A stretch of 64,000 bases of DNA from Fennellomyces sp. T-0311 (Eukaryota; Mucoromycota; Mucoromycetes; Mucorales; Lichtheimiaceae): the NCBI GenBank assembly GCA_025266875.1, contig JALLLT010000012.1, positions 1 to 64,000 of the forward strand. Direction: 5' to 3'. This document shows positions 22,256-34,600 of this stretch, in pieces. A program made the position numbers and the translations under genes. Below the pieces are notes generated by a model. It ran no database searches, was not told the DNA's origin, and was given only the letters and a program-made list of their open reading frames with translations. Every line of letters begins with the position of its first letter. The first letter of the stretch is position 1.

Positions 22256-22380
22256 TTTATAGGAGAGATTTATTCCGGAAAAGAGAGAGAGAAACACAAA
22301 TTGAAAATAGTCTATTCTTAAGCTATCGCATGTTACACCAGATACAACTCATTTGTCTCCCGATACTACTAGATACGACA
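22256..22380 (-). repeat. 3' LTR of gypsy A (125 bp)
   Basis: Differs only at a few positions from 40646-40770, also 125 bp. In element orientation it starts TGTCGTATCTAG at 22380. The low divergence suggests a fairly recent insertion. Its end at 22256 is directly joined to the end of CACTA B. Confidence 0.88.
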
Positions 22381-22398
22381 TGACCCTCCCCCAGGCTT
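22381..22398 (-). promoter_or_regulatory. Polypurine tract of gypsy A
   Basis: On the minus strand CCTGGGGGAGGGTCA runs straight into the LTR start TGTCG. This is the expected primer site for plus-strand DNA synthesis and fixes the LTR boundary. Confidence 0.8.
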
Positions 22399-22458
22399 GA
22401 CGCCGGTATAATAAAAGTATCCTTTGAGGGGTATTATCTATGAAATGGGTAGGTCTTA

Positions 22459-24906
22459 TTATAAGCGTCGTTTCTTATTTACAGAAGCTGCATGTCTAGC
22501 AGGTTGTTTCCGTTTTCCCTTTTTAGGGCCTGTTGGCTCTTTTTGGCCAATCGTTTTCCAGTAGTCACTGATAGTTTGCACATCATCAAAACTCTGTGGA
22601 GGTTCCCATGTGTCTTCATGAGGACCATAGCCTTTCCAACGCACTTTGTATTCATACATTTGGTTCTTGCCTTTTCTGTGTGCTACGATTGCATGCACAA
22701 AATAAGCTCTATCCTTACTAGTCATTTTCCTTGTGGAAATGGCTTCTTTCAGCTCATAAGCTTTATAACCCTGCAATTTCAGATCTCCTTGAAGATCTCT
22801 GAGAATGTAGGAATCTCCATCTGTGCGTCTGACCACTTTGTAGGGTCCAACCCAGGTGGGATCAAGCTTTGACTGGCGTTCCCGATTGCATACCATAACA
22901 TGACTGTTAGGAGGATAATCAACCATACGATGACTTTTGTCAAACTTTTCTTTGCATTTTTTGTTGATCTGCTCTGTTTTTTCGTTTATCGCTGGAAAAA
23001 CGATATTTGCAATATGGTCGATATGATCATCGATTTCTTTATTAGTGAGCGGAACCAACGGCATGTCTTTCCGATAATCTTTAAAGTTATTCGGAGTTCG
23101 GGCAAACATCAGTGTGAAAGGTCGGGTATTGTGCCTTTCAGACACTTTGTTGTTTAGACTAAGCTGTACGCTTGGTACGAAGGCATCCCAGTCTGTAGTT
23201 GCTCCTTGCATAGCCTTTTTAATGCCACGTATAGATGATTGTACCCAGCGCTCTGCGGCACCATTGGCACTGGCATAATAAGCAGTGATCAAGCGCTGTT
23301 CAAAACCTGCTGCATCTGCAAATCTGCTCATAACGTCATTGACAAATTCGGTACCATTGTCGGATTGTACAATGCGGGGTAATCCAAAATCGCAAAAGAT
23401 TTGAACTAAGCATTGAGTGATTGTAGCAGCTGACTTATCTGGCAATGGTCTCAAAATGCAGAATCGTGTGCAAATGTCAACCAAAATAAGGAGATAGGAG
23501 TTTCCAGACTTTGAAGTGGGAAATTTTCCAGCTGTATCAATAGCCCAATGATCACCTGGAATAGCGCTGGAAATTGGTCGTATGGGATGATAGCCTTTGG
23601 TAGCTATATTGAATTTTTGACACTGTGCATATGATTTTACCAGCTTTAAAGCCTCTTCCTTTAAGGAAGGCCGGTGTATCTCTTGAGCGTGTAAGTCTTT
23701 CACAATTGCGGTTGCACCGAAGTGTCCTAACAAATGTGAAGTTTCCAGAAGCTCTTGGCGATCTGCTTTCGGTGGTACAAGCAACTCATCTGTGTCTATA
23801 ATTGCTGCCCGGTTGACATTTAAACTATCCTGTTGATGCAGGTCATAGGTGTCAGGGTAATCGTTCTTGGTAATCATATCAGTTTCACCCCCCTCCAGTG
23901 GCTGATCCACTGGGAAAAGGCGCGATAAACGATCAGGCAAAACATTTTGAATGCCTGGCAGATGGATGACTTCAAAATCGTAAGAGACAATACGATCGTA
24001 CCATTTGAGAAGCATATGATTTAAGTTCTCCTGTTTGTGGATGTAAATCAGGCTCTTGTGATCAGTGTACAGTTGGAAGAAATTTTGCCAAATGTAAACA
24101 TGGAAGCAGTTGAGTGCAAAAATAACACACAAAAGTTCTCGCTTGGTTACACAGTAGCGTCGTTCAGCGGCAGTGAGCGCTCTTGCTTGGAAAGCAATAT
24201 GACGGATCTTGCCATCGATCTTCTGAAAAAGCACTGCACCAATTCCGGTATTGCTTGCGTCAGTGGCAATGCAAAAACGATGTTCAAACGAAGGTACATA
24301 AAGAATGGGACGTTGTGTGAGAACGTATTTGAGCTTATTGAAAGCGAGCATGTGAGTCTCGGTCCAAATTGGGGTGAGATCTCCGCATTTGCGAAGTGCA
24401 TCCAAGGGTGCAGTAAGCTGTGATGCATTAGGAATGTGTTCCCGAAAGTAATTGATCACGCCCAGAAATCGCTCAATGTCTTTTCCTGTTCTTGGTACAG
24501 GCCATTCTCTAACATTTGCTACCTTTCGGTCGTCTGGAATTTTCATGCCACGCTCCGCAATATGGAATCCCAGTAAATAAATAGATCGCATGCTAAATGC
24601 GCATTTTTTGGGTTACAGAGTCAAGTTAACTGCGGTAAGTCGTTTTAGAACTTCAATAACATGTTTTTGATGTTCTTCCATATTGGAGCTAAAGATCACC
24701 AGATCATCGACAAACACAGCAGTAAAATCTTGAAGATCGCGGATCAAGGTAACCATGCAGCGTTGAAACGCAGAACTTAAAAATTTGATACCAAAACATG
24801 AACCAATATGGTAATAGGCTTTGCCATCTGGAGCCTGAAAAGACGTTTTGATTGCGTCTTCAAATGATGCTAAAGGCATCTTGTTAAACGCGGCTGTTAT
24901 GTCCAG
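22459..24906 (-). CDS. Gypsy A pol, 3' part: RT core, RNase H, integrase, chromodomain
   Basis: Begins at the CACTA C border with DITAAFNKMPL (RT motif A), then FGIKFLSSAFQR and AVFVDDLVIFS (the catalytic Asp pair as FVDD). A single TAA at 24613-24615 (NLTL*PKKCAF) interrupts the frame. The rest (24591-22459, 710 codons) is open. It contains RNase H (FCIATDASNTGIGAV), the integrase zinc finger (HLLGH...CAQC), the integrase core (WAIDTAG, QSDNGTEF, NGAAERW: D, D, E) and a C-terminal chromodomain (YEYKVRWKGYGPHEDTWEP). A basic tail, PKKGKRKQPARH, ends it. A chromodomain after integrase defines chromoviruses, which direct insertion to particular chromatin. Continuous with 37873-40582 once CACTA C is removed. 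Confidence 0.9.
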
Positions 24907-24918
24907 CACTGGGCAACA

Positions 24919-25056
24919 AGGCATATATCAAGTACTTGATATATGCATAAAAATGCTTGATATATGCTTTGATATACGTATATCAAGTACTTGCGATATG
25001 CAGCAAAAAAAGTACTTCCTTGCCGTATATCAAGTACTTGATATATGGACCTGGGT
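24919..25056. repeat. CACTA C left subterminal palindromes
   Basis: A perfect 24-base palindrome (ATATCAAGT/ACTTGATAT core flanked by CAT/ATG) occurs at about 24921-24944, with partial copies at about 24955-24995 and another long copy near 25027-25048. The right end of the element has the same palindrome at about 37831-37854. Likely binding sites of element proteins. Confidence 0.72.
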
Positions 25057-26077
25057 GCCTACTAAAAACGGGAGCTTTAGCGTGCATAAAGCTAACAGCA
25101 CTTTGCATAATGCAAGTAACTGCCTTCTGCGCATATGTACGAAATTTTCCACATGACGTTTGAAACTATAATGTACATACATCGCATTACATACTTTTAT
25201 CGTGCATGGTGGGTCATATACTGATTGGTGGATTATTCAACGCGTATTTTTATAGCAACCGTAAAATCATATAGAGATTGGTGGTAACGAATTCAATTTT
25301 ATTCATTGCAATTTAAAAAAGCTATAATCTATGCTATATATATGAAAGGGTCTAAAGCAGCTATGCTAGATGAAAGCAGAGAATGGTATAGTGGCTAAAA
25401 GTGAAAAGAAGCTAGCAATGATAAAATGAGAAGCCCAACAGTCGTCATAAAGACCGCTCATGGCAGCATATAACAGGAAAAGCTCTACATGCTTGTGTAA
25501 GAACCGCAAGTGATGAAAGAAAGTACCTTCAGTAAAATAATACGCCATCTGAAAAGTGCAATTGGAAGTTGTTTCAGATTGGGTTGGAAATGAACAACAG
25601 GCGTAGTGAGATGCCTGAATGTCCGCTATGGAAGGAGCAATGAGTTAGCAAAAGAGACTTTGAAAGAGTGTTAGGAAAACATTACGTACTTTCATATCGG
25701 CAAATCGCGCACGGCTTAATACATTTTCGTTAGTAAAAGTAACGTGGCCAGTTTTCATATAGCATACCTGATGACGATAAAGGGTACAGCCTTGGGAATA
25801 GATTTGTTAGTGAAGAAGAACCGGCAGCAGTGAATTGTTACCTGAGCTTTTGAAAGGGCCAGTGGAAGATTGAAAAAAGTGAAAGAAAACGGAAAAAGAA
25901 GCGGCAATAACAGTTTGCAGCAGAAACCAGAATATATGTGTAACTATGCATCCGCTGGAAATAAAAGGCCCTACCGCACCTGATGCCTTCACTTCTTTAT
26001 CCACCTATTGTATCCAAGCCAAACGTAAGTTTATCAGTAGTTTTGCGTGTGTTAGCTGTTTACAAGTGGTACTATAG
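25057..26077. other. No confident gene; 5' region of accessory gene C
   Basis: About 1 kb without a recognisable product. Short open stretches on the minus strand (25366-25548, 25807-26004) look like intron-bearing or chance frames rich in Phe/Ser. The accessory gene starts right after it. Confidence 0.35.
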
Positions 26078-27221
26078 ATGCCTCGCTCTTCTGCTCCAAC
26101 CACTCACCCTACCACCACCCGTAAAACGACCACCACCACCCAATTCGTCCGCCCTGCTATGGATGAAGAGCGTTCTCAGAAGCGCCTTCGCCGAGTAGAG
26201 GCGGAAAATGCCGAACAGGAGCGTTTGCAGCTTCAGGACCGCGTCTGGCAGTTGGAGGCGCGAAATCTCGCTCCAGAACGGCGAGTGGATTCGATGGGCG
26301 ACGCGCTTGCTCGACAGTCCGTATTGCTTACCACCGGCACTGTTGTCCTGTCTGGTGCTGTTGTCCTGCCTGGTGCCGCTGTTCCGCCTGCCTTTGCGGT
26401 CCCGTCCGGTGGTGCTACAGTACCTGGATCCGAATTGCTGTGGCTGGACGATTCGAAAGTCTCCGTAAGAAACTGTTAGACTTTATAATAAGTGTGAATA
26501 GTAACTTACTGGAGAATAGAAACTAATACGGGAGTATCACGATGAGACTTTGCCAGCGGACCAGCAGTTTAGGTTCCTTGCTGAGCCCTTCTCATCTCCT
26601 CATAACAAGGAGGTGAGAAGAAAGCTCACAAAGTATATCGAAGACTTGGCGAATGTCCAGATAACCCCGGCAGCGCTGAAGTTGAAGATCTGCAGTTTCC
26701 ATGGCAATAGGTGTACCAGGCTGCGTACAACCGAGGAGAAGGCTGCACGTAAACGACGGTCAGATCGTCGGGCGAATCGCAAGAACGCCGTAAGAGTTTT
26801 GTGAATGAGTATATAGAAATGGTGTTTTGATTGAAGTACTTAGAATTCTGAACGTCGTTTATGTGAGTACCGGAAGCATGCTGCCGAGCTTTCGGCATAT
26901 CCGAACGCCGAAGTTCTTCTGGCGCGTGTTGACTGCATGTCTGATGAAGAAACAGACATCGACCAGCCCACAACCGGCACAAAGTATGTGACCGCAAAGG
27001 TGCCCAAGTGGCGTAATCGTCAGGTGAATTTGTCTTTTTAAATTTCATTATATCCCTTGCTTATTCAGCTGCAGGCAACGGATCTTATACGAACACTTGA
27101 CGGATATCGTCCTTCAAAGGATTCACATCCTGGCCAACTGGAGCGACGATATATCGATGTCGATGTTCCCATGCCTGATGATGCGCGCACAGCGTTGATG
27201 GACTGGATAGTTCATGAATAA
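26078..27221 (+). CDS. CACTA C accessory protein (four exons)
   Basis: Exons 26078-26464, 26520-26789, 26844-27023 and 27075-27221, all introns GT-AG and phase 0; about 327 residues. The N-terminus is Thr/Pro-rich, then a coiled coil (RSQKRLRRVEAENAEQERLQ...RVWQLEARN) and an Ala/Val/Pro linker. Exon 2 has a helical charged domain (NKEVRRKLTKYIEDLANVQ, ALKLKICSFHGNRCTRLRT) ending in a basic run (KAARKRRSDRRANRKN). Exon 3 has RVDCMSDEETDID and KVPKWRNRQ; exon 4 reads ATDLIRTLDGY...ARTALMDWIVHE. Exon 3-4 parallels CMSPELTDDEAD...GYRSQQAVQYFEKLD in the CACTA B gene. No stops. It is convergent with Tnp2-C, about 70 bp apart, as in element B. I know no named family; a subterminal-DNA-binding partner of Tnp2 is the best guess. 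Confidence 0.82.
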
Positions 27222-27292
27222 ACAACCCCCCAATGGGGGAACCTTTTCTGTAGGGTAAAAAAATATTGAGGCACTATTTTATTTTTTTTAGT

Positions 27293-30200
27293 TTAAGCCA
27301 GTTTCTTTTTATGTAAAGGAATCACAGTAGTTCTCGCGCCACGATTGCCTCCGGCTGTATGTTTAATGACCGCAACTTGTGTATACAGCCGATGGACAGG
27401 CAAGATGCAATAGAAATCTGGTTGGGTATATTCGCTCGACCAAGTCTCAATGTATTGATCGGTGTATTCGTGGACACGATCCTCAGCTTCTTGAAGGTAA
27501 CAGACAAAGGCAAAGACGTGGTGTATGGGCCGGCCATCAATAAGAAGCGTATGTCTGAAAAAGTACTGGATCTCACAGGGCCAGAAGATGACATTCCGCG
27601 GGCCTGTTGCGAACAAAACGAGAGCGTGAGCACCTCTACGCGACCGTGCTGCAAAGCTTCGGTACGTCTGCCCCATAAGCGTGATCGTCGCCATCACCTC
27701 GATCAAGTTGCTGACAAGTACCCCTTGGCCGGTCTGATTTTCTACATCGTCCAGCAGTATGGCAGGATACTGCGTACGATAAAACGCCAACAAGCAACGG
27801 TAATCATCGAGCGTCATGCGAGACGAGGGTTTGACTTTTAATGGATAGGCATCTGGCGGCAGTAGCTCGCTTCCCTTCACACTGCCAATGGCATCGGTAT
27901 CTGTGGAAAGTGCGTAGAACGTGTGGATGTCGAAGTTCAGTGGCAATTCGGCAATAGTGTCCTGGATCGGCTGGACCTTATCCATAAAGCGGTTCAAAAA
28001 TTGAAGATACACAGGAGCGGCACCAAAACGAGTTGCGAACGAATTCACGAAGTCGCGAACACCTGTCTTTTCCTGGAACTTTCTCATGAACGTGGCCTCG
28101 AACGAATCTTTCTGGTTGGTGTCGATGTCTTTCAAATAGCCATTGTACCTCTCAAAGCTAAACAACCACCAGCCGTACAGAGAGGAGAAGTCCGCGATTG
28201 TCTCTCGCAGATGCAAGTGGAGATGCATGTTTGGTGAGATGAACCGGGCATCGTAGTTCACCTGGACTCCATGGCAAAACTGGACCAGTTCTTTGTCTGC
28301 AGAAGCAATCTCATCTTCAGTAATGGATGGCCTAACCAAAGTACGACAGGCATCGACAAAGTGCAGCCAGTTGCGAAGTTTGTCATGAGGGAGGCGACCG
28401 TTCAGCACAATCGGCGAGTATATAAGACACCACGACTTCCAGTCATCCGCTGTCATAAATGCAAAGCCATTCTCGATCTTCCGGTTCAGCGAGACGTAGT
28501 CCGGAGGAGGTACAATGGTGTCAGCGATCTTCTGCATTTGTCGCAGATCTCTGGTTGTCAAGTCCCAGTCAGAGAGCCACTTCTTGGCCATACGTCTCGC
28601 CATGCCGAGAAACAAGTTGTGCATAGGGTCAACGATTGTGCAGCGGATTGGATCAAAGTAATGCAGGCGATGGAGCTCAGAGTATCGAGCTCCATGATCG
28701 CGTTCAATTTGGCGGCGAGCGTCTCTTGTTTCGGCGTCACGCCATGATGTAGCTTGAGTTCGGTATGTGTGAGGATCCCGAGGAACCCAGGTACTAACGT
28801 CAAAGCCAGAATAGTCAATGCGGCCGGTATCGGGAAACGTTGTAAACTGTCGATCACATTTATGGCATGCGTTGCGGCTCGCATGGGAGGTAAATCCACT
28901 GACTTTTCGAGCGGCAGGGATATCACAGGCAACGTTTAGAAGAGCGACTTGGACATTCGCACCAGTTGGTACCTCAGCGGTGGCAATGTTAAAACCTGTG
29001 TATCATTCCACCAAGTCATCTGTCAAGGGCCTCAAGTAATGGTTCAAGTCTGACGTGCTTGCTTCCTTTGGCCCGGGCATTACACCCACAAGAATGACAT
29101 TCTCCGTTTTGAAACGGTCGGCACGAGGCAGGTTGTTGATTGTAAGGTAGATGGCACCGCAAGAGTATGTCGAATTAAGGTATGGTGAAAACCAATCAAC
29201 ATTGATCGTCAGCAATAGAGATCGAGGCCTAGCAACAAAAGGTTGCTGGTTGGCGTCTTCAACGTTTCGCCACATGTCACCGCCATATATATCCGAGAAT
29301 GTCCATGCCATACGCCGACGGTGGGTACGCCAGTGCTTCAACTTCGCCTCGAACCCGGGACGCTTGAACATCCTCTCAAGTGAGGCTCTGAGTGGCTGAT
29401 AGACAAATGTCTTCACTGGGGTGCGCTGACCTGCAACGTCTTGAAACAATGGTTTGCCACAACGACGATCGTATCGGATGTCATTGTTGGTACATTCATC
29501 CGAGATGGCAGGTTGTCCTGGTCCAAGACGATACAGGTAGTGGCATCGAGGACAAGATACGTAGGTGCGCAGGCGATCGGTCAATGAGGAGAAGCCAGTA
29601 TATCGACGCAATGTTGCAAGTGACCCTGGCAGCGAAAACGTTGGGAATACCTCTGCAAGCACAATCGTACAAAAGTCGATCAAAATGGTAACCGCCCGCT
29701 CGGAAAGGAAATGTAGTTGAAAAAGGACAATGAATACCACAGTGAAAGTGAGTAGCAGCGGGACGGTGTTCATCCAGGAAGTATTCGCATGACGAATTTG
29801 CGTAAGTTCTACAGTCATGTACAATGTGAGGATAATGCAAATATGTATAATAAACTGCTTCTTAACAACTAACCTTCCTCGTTGACTACCTCTGTTGCAT
29901 TGTTCACTTGTTGCTCTTGCATTGCGAACTCGACATCCAAAGCATCCATTGCACCGCCAGTATCACTACTACCATCGCTATCACTTGGATCGGCATCATC
30001 GTCATCACGCATGTATTCATCGTCATTGGCATCAGAAACGTTATCGCCATCATCTTCGTCGTCATATACATCGTCATCCGAAGAGATTAACTCTTCCAGT
30101 GGTTCACCATCCATCTCTACTATATGAATTTTAGTAAACGCTATGCGATATACAGAATGAGCCGTTACCATCATCATCTGCAGGACGTATTGGTGTTCCT

Positions 30201-30454
30201 TGTCTACGCATCATCGGTGCTGGATCGGCAAACTGCTGCTGTCTCTCGAATCGTGCCACAACTGCACGCACTGTAATGTTAACATTATTATTATTGGTTC
30301 GTTCTTTCAAGCATTCCAATAAAGAAATACCATCATCTCTAGGTCCAGCAAACGATCGCTCATAATGTCTTTCGCGTGCTTCCCGCGATATCATCCGGAA
30401 TCCAAGGTTATTCTGTGCACTGCACACGGAACAATAACAGGCCACATCGTTCAT
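27293..30454 (-). pseudogene. CACTA C transposase (Tnp2/Transposase_21 type), one nonsense codon
   Basis: Reads on the minus strand. First exon from 30454: MNDVACYCSVCSAQNNLGF, a CxCxxC motif with a downstream His, similar to the Tnp2-B start. An acidic exon follows (about 30130-29880, DDDVYDDEDDGDN). After an intron ending near 29806 comes the body: ELTQIRHAN, a hydrophobic segment (TFTVVFIVLFQLHFLSERA), a Cys pair (SCPRCHYLY), TINVDWFSPYL (Asp), TIVDPMHNLFLGM (Asp) and LFSFERYNGYL (Glu), and a C-terminal domain ending HKKKLA. One in-frame TGA at 29003-29005 (DDLVE*YTGF) is the only break; TGG to TGA would explain it. Otherwise the protein is complete and aligns throughout with Tnp2-B. Confidence 0.86.
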
Positions 30455-31665
30455 TGAAGTGATAGAGAAAAGGTTTAATGAGAACTGCTCTTTTATACAC
30501 TTCGTATCTTATTAACGCGCTTATATTGGATAAGCAAGCCATATTAAAAACACATGGCTTAATGAATTACAGGCAACTTTTACAGAACAATAGCACTATT
30601 GTGCATGATATAATTAATGCAGCTGCAACAGCTTGCAAGACTTTGCTTATGCAACCCCAATGTGACGCGTGGCATTACAGGATATTGAGTGATAAATTTT
30701 TAAATTGCTTTTTGTCCTTGGTAACGCCTCCAAAAAATAGCAAAACTTGCTCTCTCAACTGCTGAAATTTCTCCAGCGGCGAGCTCTCGATTCTTTTCTT
30801 CGTACGATCGATCGCCAATACATCCGTTCCTTCATTAGCTCTCCATTGATGCAACTCCTCATCGATCCCGTTCTCTTCCTAATCAAAATAGTGGTGGAAC
30901 AATACCACCTCCTTCGCCTTCGGCTCATACAGTGCTTTAATGCTAGATAAAAAGAAAGCCTCCTAATTTAGAATAATGCAGCAGTATACATGATGCGGGT
31001 TTAGTACATACAGTACTTTCTCCCTCGAGAACGACGGGCGGAGCACGACCAGAGCACTGCGGCCATCATCTGAGGCACAGCACGTCGGATCAATGCAGCC
31101 GTCGTTGGACAGCTCCCTTTTCAGCCCCTGGTACCCTTGCTAATGCTGCTGCTGTTTGATGCTTACATATCCAACAACTGGTATTATTAAAAAAATGGGG
31201 TCGAAAACTACCTTCCTTTTTTGTAAATTACGCTGGGTTTTTTTCATTGCACCCATTTCTATTTGTTCCTCTGCTCTTGAAAAAAGTTTTTCGGTTATTC
31301 CGCAAGAATCATATTGGACGACCTCAAAAAGTTACAAAAGTATGTCTGTCTGGCAGGTTTTGCTACATTTTTTTATTACTATGCTTACATGCAGTTTTTT
31401 TGGGATCAATCCAAAGAGCTTATGGATCTTTGCCAATGTTTACTTTTTTTCGTATCACTGAGATGTCTGTGAGCCCCAGGCCGTGTTTTTAATTTTCTTT
31501 TACAGTGGCTGCCTTCACAAACCACAGCAATGGAATTCTATAATGTAGTTGGCTATAGGCATATACACCTTTCATACAGCGAACATATTGGATAAAATCG
31601 ATCGTGTTACATTACTGTCAAATTTTTCTTGCTTTTTCTTTACCGCTTTTGTATTGTCTGTCAAA
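30455..31665. other. Upstream region shared by Tnp2-C and the Helitron; no gene
   Basis: Promoter region of Tnp2-C on the left and of the Helitron on the right. A GC-rich patch at 31,020-31,145 contrasts with AT-rich flanks and might mark the Helitron 5' end. I could not identify a convincing TC start next to an A, so the left Helitron border is open. Confidence 0.35.
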
Positions 31666-34600
31666 ATGCCTTGCCCTTCGTGTGGAAGCACAACACATTC
31701 CAGGAGAACCTTTGCCGGATGCCCGGCAAACCGCTCCCAAACAAGAAATAATAGTTTATTTCTGTTTGAGGATGCTGCCGGCGTTGCTTCCGTTGAGGTG
31801 CCTGAACAACGGGCCGGAAATGCATTGGATTCGAGCATTCACCGACGCAGCTATGATGAAGCTTTTGAGCAGACACCTGAATTGCAACTCGAGTATGTTT
31901 ATATGTCACTATGTCGTTTATCCACCCATGTTCGCTATAGCTTCCGTTTTCTCCATATAGACCCTCATCTGCTCCTCTACGCACACGCCGTCGCACAGCT
32001 GGCCCTCGCTTTGCTGCTCGGCAGCTCCCTGAGCAATATGTTCCACGTGGAAATCGACGTTCCAACATTCAACCCAATGGTCGTCTGGATATTGGTGAAA
32101 TGAATATCGTCTGTAGTACATGTGGTGCAAAAATGTGGATCAAGGAAAAAAGCGCAGGCACCAATTCAGCACCTTTGTTCAGTTTTTGTTGCAACAAAGG
32201 CAGTGTATCCTTCCGCTTGCCTCCTCCTCCTCCACATACTCTTCGCTCTCTTTTGACCAATCAAGATGCGCCGTCTAAGAAATTTCGAAAGGATATACGC
32301 CTTTACAATTCTGCGTTTGCTTTTGCTTCGATTGGTGTTGAGGTGAATAGGCGAGCTTGAAAGTCGTTTATAAGTTCAGATCATTAATATTTTGCTTCAG
32401 CTTGATGAAGAATTGGCAAATGGAACACATGGCGTATATACGTTTCGAGTCAACGGTGTGATTAGCCATCGTATAGCTCGCTCACTACAACCACCCGAGG
32501 GTACCCAGCCCGGGTTTTCGCAGTTTTACATTTACGATACTGAATCGCAGGTTAACTACCGCACCGGTCTTATGGGTGGGTTGGATCGAACCATTGTACG
32601 TTCTCTGCAAGCAATGCTTGATGAAATCAACCCGTTGGCTATCACATACCGTAGTGCTGGCCAACAACTGCGCGACCATCCAGACGATGAGTTTTCTGTC
32701 GTCATCCACTCTAACCGGAGCCCATCCAGAGGCCATTATGGTCAATATCTGCGGCCTGCTACTGCTGAAATTGCTGCAGTCGTTCCTAACTTCGGTTCTA
32801 CTAATGCATATCGCGAAATTGCAATTGCATCGCATGGAGGCGGACTAATGTATATCAACGAACAACATCCGTTATACGATCCATTGCATTATGTGCTTCT
32901 ATTCCCTCGCGGCGAGCAAGGATGGGCTCCGCCTTCGCCTAATGGCGATCAAAATAGTGGCCGTAAGTTCTTTTTTTGCGCAAGCTTGAAAAGGCATTTT
33001 GTTCTGCAAATGTATTTGCATACTTACTTTGCAAATAGGCATTGTCCATGACGATGGTGATGATGAGACCGGGACTGCTACACCTATGCGCTATTATGCC
33101 TATCTACTCCATGATCGGGATAATTATTACATCTTACATTATCAGCGGCTGTTACACCAGTTCGCTGTTGATATGTGGGTCAAGATTGAGACACATCGTC
33201 TTCTGTACATACGCTCCAACCAGCAATCACTTCGTGCTGAAATGATGGGCGGCTTACGCGATGCTGTTGATGGTGAAATAGCACGCAATATTGGCAACTC
33301 GGTCCTGCTTCCATCATCCTTTGTTGGTGGGCCACGGGACATGCATAAGCGGTACCAAGATGCTATGGCCATCGTTCGCCAGTTTGGAAAGCCTGACTTA
33401 TTTATTACTTTCACTTGCAATCCTACCTGGATTGAAATCACTCGCGCTCTTAAGCCAGGCCAAAAAGCGACTGACAGGCCGGATTTAACTGCACGTGTAT
33501 TTCGTATAAAGGTACGTTTTTGCATTTTGTCATTGTCTTTATACTTACGATTATGTTCTCAGCTCGATGCTTTGATGAATGATTTGACAAAAAAGAATGT
33601 GCTGGGAACCGTTGCTGCTCATATCCAGGTGGTAGAGTTTCAAAAGCGCGGTTTACCGCATGCCCACATTCTACTTATTTTGACGCCTGACTGTAAGCCT
33701 TCAGGACCTGCTGATTATGACCAAATCGTATCAGCAGAAATTCCTGACCCCACGCTCCATCCTGCTGCTTATGCCACAGTAACAAAAAATATGATGCATG
33801 GACCCTGTGGTGAGCAGTATCCAAATTCACCTTGCATGGAGAATGGTCGCTGCTCCAAACGGTATCCGAAGGAGTTTGCTGATGAAACCTCTGATGCCGA
33901 GGCAGGTGGGTATCCGATATACCGGCGTCGGGATAACGGTCGCGTTTCGCAACGATCCGAAGGAGCACCACGACTCGACAACAAATGGGTAGTACCCCAT
34001 AACATCTTTTTATGCACGAAATACGACGCCCATTTGAACGTGGAGATTTGTACCAGCATTCGCGCCGTCAAGTACCTCTATAAATACGTATACAAAGGCC
34101 ATGACCGCGCAATGATGTCTATGCGATGCAACCGCAATACCAGCAGCGCTGCTGGAAACCAAGAAGACATCGATGAAATCGCCATGTACCAAGATGCTCG
34201 ATATGTTTCCGCTTCTGAAGCTTTCTGGCGAATTTTCAGCTTTTCACTTCATTCTCGCTCGCCATCTGTTCAATCTTTGTGTCTACATTTGCCTGGACAA
34301 CAGCATGTATACTTTCGTCCGAATCAAACTGTCCAACAGGTTATAGATCGTGCACAGACCAAACTAACTCAATTAGATGCATTTTTTCAATTGAACCGGT
34401 AAGTACCTTTTATCAAAGCTTTTTTGCATTGTCTTTGACTTTTTTTGTTATGATGCTTATGTAGCGACGATACATCTGCCAATGACTTATGTTACCATGA
34501 GGTGCCATCGCGCTACTCCTGGAACACGTCTGGGGATCGTAATCGTTGGGTGCGTCGCACCAACTCTGCTTCTGCCGTGGGACGTGTTGTTTTTGTTTCC

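Noticed and set aside
28553..28932. Frames opposite or out of phase between the two halves of Tnp2-C
   Set aside because: The Tnp2 frame itself reads through this gap in register after the TGA at 29,003; the others are shadows.
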